A DNA stretch of 43,367 nt from Acanthamoeba lenticulata. Taxonomy: Eukaryota > Discosea > Longamoebia > Acanthamoebidae. Where the stretch lies: positions 1 to 43,367 of the forward strand of contig NAVB01000499.1 of the NCBI GenBank assembly GCA_002179805.1, given 5' to 3'. Positions within the stretch are counted from its first letter, which is position 1. Each line of letters starts with the position of its first letter. Below, piece by piece: positions 42,356 to 43,367 of the stretch. A program made the position numbers and the translations under genes. Below the pieces are notes generated by a model, which saw only the letters and a list, made by a program, of their open reading frames with translations, was not told the origin of the DNA and did not search any database.

Positions 42356-43367
42356 TCAAGCCTGGGATCGGGCACGCGCCCGCTGTCGGCTGCCGCGCGA
42401 CCTACGTTTCGCAGCTCTCGTCGGTTGTATCGGGCACGTCGGAGCGGGCTCCGTGCATTTCACATAGGGCGTGCCGCCGCAGAGCGCTGGCCCACTGACT
42501 CGCCGGCACAGGAGGCGCGTCGTGGTGCAAAGTTGCGGTGGTGACAGGGGCTCTTGTTGCTGTAACTCTGGCCCGTGGGTGAGCCTGCGAGTTGCAGCCA
42601 TCGAACATACTACCGCTGGTGCCGGTGCTGGTGTCGGTGCCGGTACTGAAGGTAGAGCACACGGCCGTGTGCTTCCTGGCAGCGCCCACTCGACGCGGTA
42701 CTGCGGCTGCTGTTCGCAGGGCCGCCCGGACGTCTCGACGCTCGTGACGCGGCCGCAACAGTCGGGCGTAACACATGACGGCGTCGCGGACCAGTCCACG
42801 TGCTGACGGAGAACGCGCCGCCAGCAGGCGCGGTGCACATACACGCGGCAGCCGCTGGAACAAGCGACCACCACGTGCTTATGCCGCTCGGCCAGCACAA
42901 AGCGGTCATGGTACGTAACACTGCTCGCGTGGACAATGCCGTCGTATGGTGATTTGGCGCGTTACTGCGGGCGTGCATGGCGCCACTGATGGCGGTTGAG
43001 AGTCCACCATAGGCGCCCCGGCGCGGACCACCCTCTTGGGTGCGACGCGCGGTTTGGCGCGTTGATCCGTAGATACCGCGGTCGTCCGCAGCGCAGCGGC
43101 AAGTTCGGGCGGCAGAGATCCGCGCTTTGCGGGTCGCGGACAGCAACGCGACGTCTTGGCAGGGTTCAGCAGCAAGAAATTAACCGCAAAGAGCGCTCTC
43201 GCCGCGCGCTCGCGGTCGTTCTCCCGCCCTTGAGGGCCCGCCAGCACGCGATAGTGCCGCTAGGCTCGTCGAAGCGCAGCAAGTTGCAGAACTGTGGTTC
43301 CACAGTGGCTGGAACACCGTGCGCGTCGTGAACCGGAGCGCAAAAGATCAAATGATTTCTCATCATT
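42356..43367 (-). CDS. probable partial gene with a Cys/His zinc-binding motif
   Basis: The clearest coding block is at about 42898-42650 on the minus strand. It reads LAERHKHVVVACSSGC, then RVYVHRACW, then SCVTPDCCGRV, giving the order C-x3-C, H-x2-C-W, C-x4-C. This spacing is like zinc-binding modules seen beside RING fingers in TTC3/DZIP3-like E3 ligases; that comparison is tentative. Upstream frames to the window edge (for example 43366-43166, NHLIFCAPVHDAHG) could be earlier exons, but I could not find a splice pattern that joins them. The downstream 90 residues to the stop at 42356 are low complexity. The gene runs off the right edge. Exon limits given here are only outer bounds. Confidence 0.35.

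Noticed and set aside
1..43367. Transposons, CRISPR arrays, tRNA or rRNA genes
   Set aside because: I looked for tRNA-like cloverleaf arms, long terminal or inverted repeats, reverse transcriptase or transposase motifs and regularly spaced direct repeats in non-coding DNA, and saw none. The only tandem array is the protein-coding repeat.

Overview
The window is a protist nuclear contig. GC-rich exons are broken by many short GT-AG introns (mostly 60-110 nt, several with a CTGAC-type branch site), genes are packed on both strands, and no operons or prokaryotic signals are seen. The gene mix (TKL kinases, a seven-helix receptor kinase, AIG1-like GTPase, bilirubin-oxidase-type multicopper oxidase, glyoxysomal-type citrate synthase, giant-virus-style ankyrin protein) points to Amoebozoa, most likely Acanthamoeba. 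That assignment is inference from style and content. Exon models were built by hand; for nearly every multi-exon model the joined exon lengths sum to an open frame.

Left third (1-13.5 kb): the 3' part of an AAAP amino-acid transporter (+), then a head-to-head pair of paralogues that share about 258 bp of 5' DNA. Each encodes tandem repeats of about 79 residues of a kind I do not recognise, a low-complexity linker and a TKL-type pseudokinase domain with the catalytic HRD aspartate missing. The minus-strand gene (1319-4968) has three full repeats plus a partial one. The plus-strand gene (5227-11231) has nine plus a partial one. A secreted multicopper oxidase (-) follows.

Middle (14-31 kb): an ankyrin protein (-), a four-helix membrane protein (-), a SAM-domain protein (+), an NSUN-family RNA m5C methyltransferase (-) divergent from the SSU72 CTD phosphatase (+), a TKL kinase ending in a CaaX box (-), a PA28/REG-type proteasome activator (+), a small probably mitochondrial protein (+), a phospholipase B-like hydrolase (-) and a coiled-coil plus LRR protein (+).

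Right (31-43.4 kb): glyoxysomal-type citrate synthase (-), a seven-helix membrane domain fused to an intact TKL kinase (+), a ZIP metal transporter (+), an AIG1-like GTPase with Cys-rich and zinc-ribbon segments (-), and a poorly resolved partial gene with a zinc-binding motif (-). The genes do not form one pathway. Signalling (four kinase-like proteins) is the common theme, and the repeat-pseudokinase pair is the strongest candidate for something undescribed.
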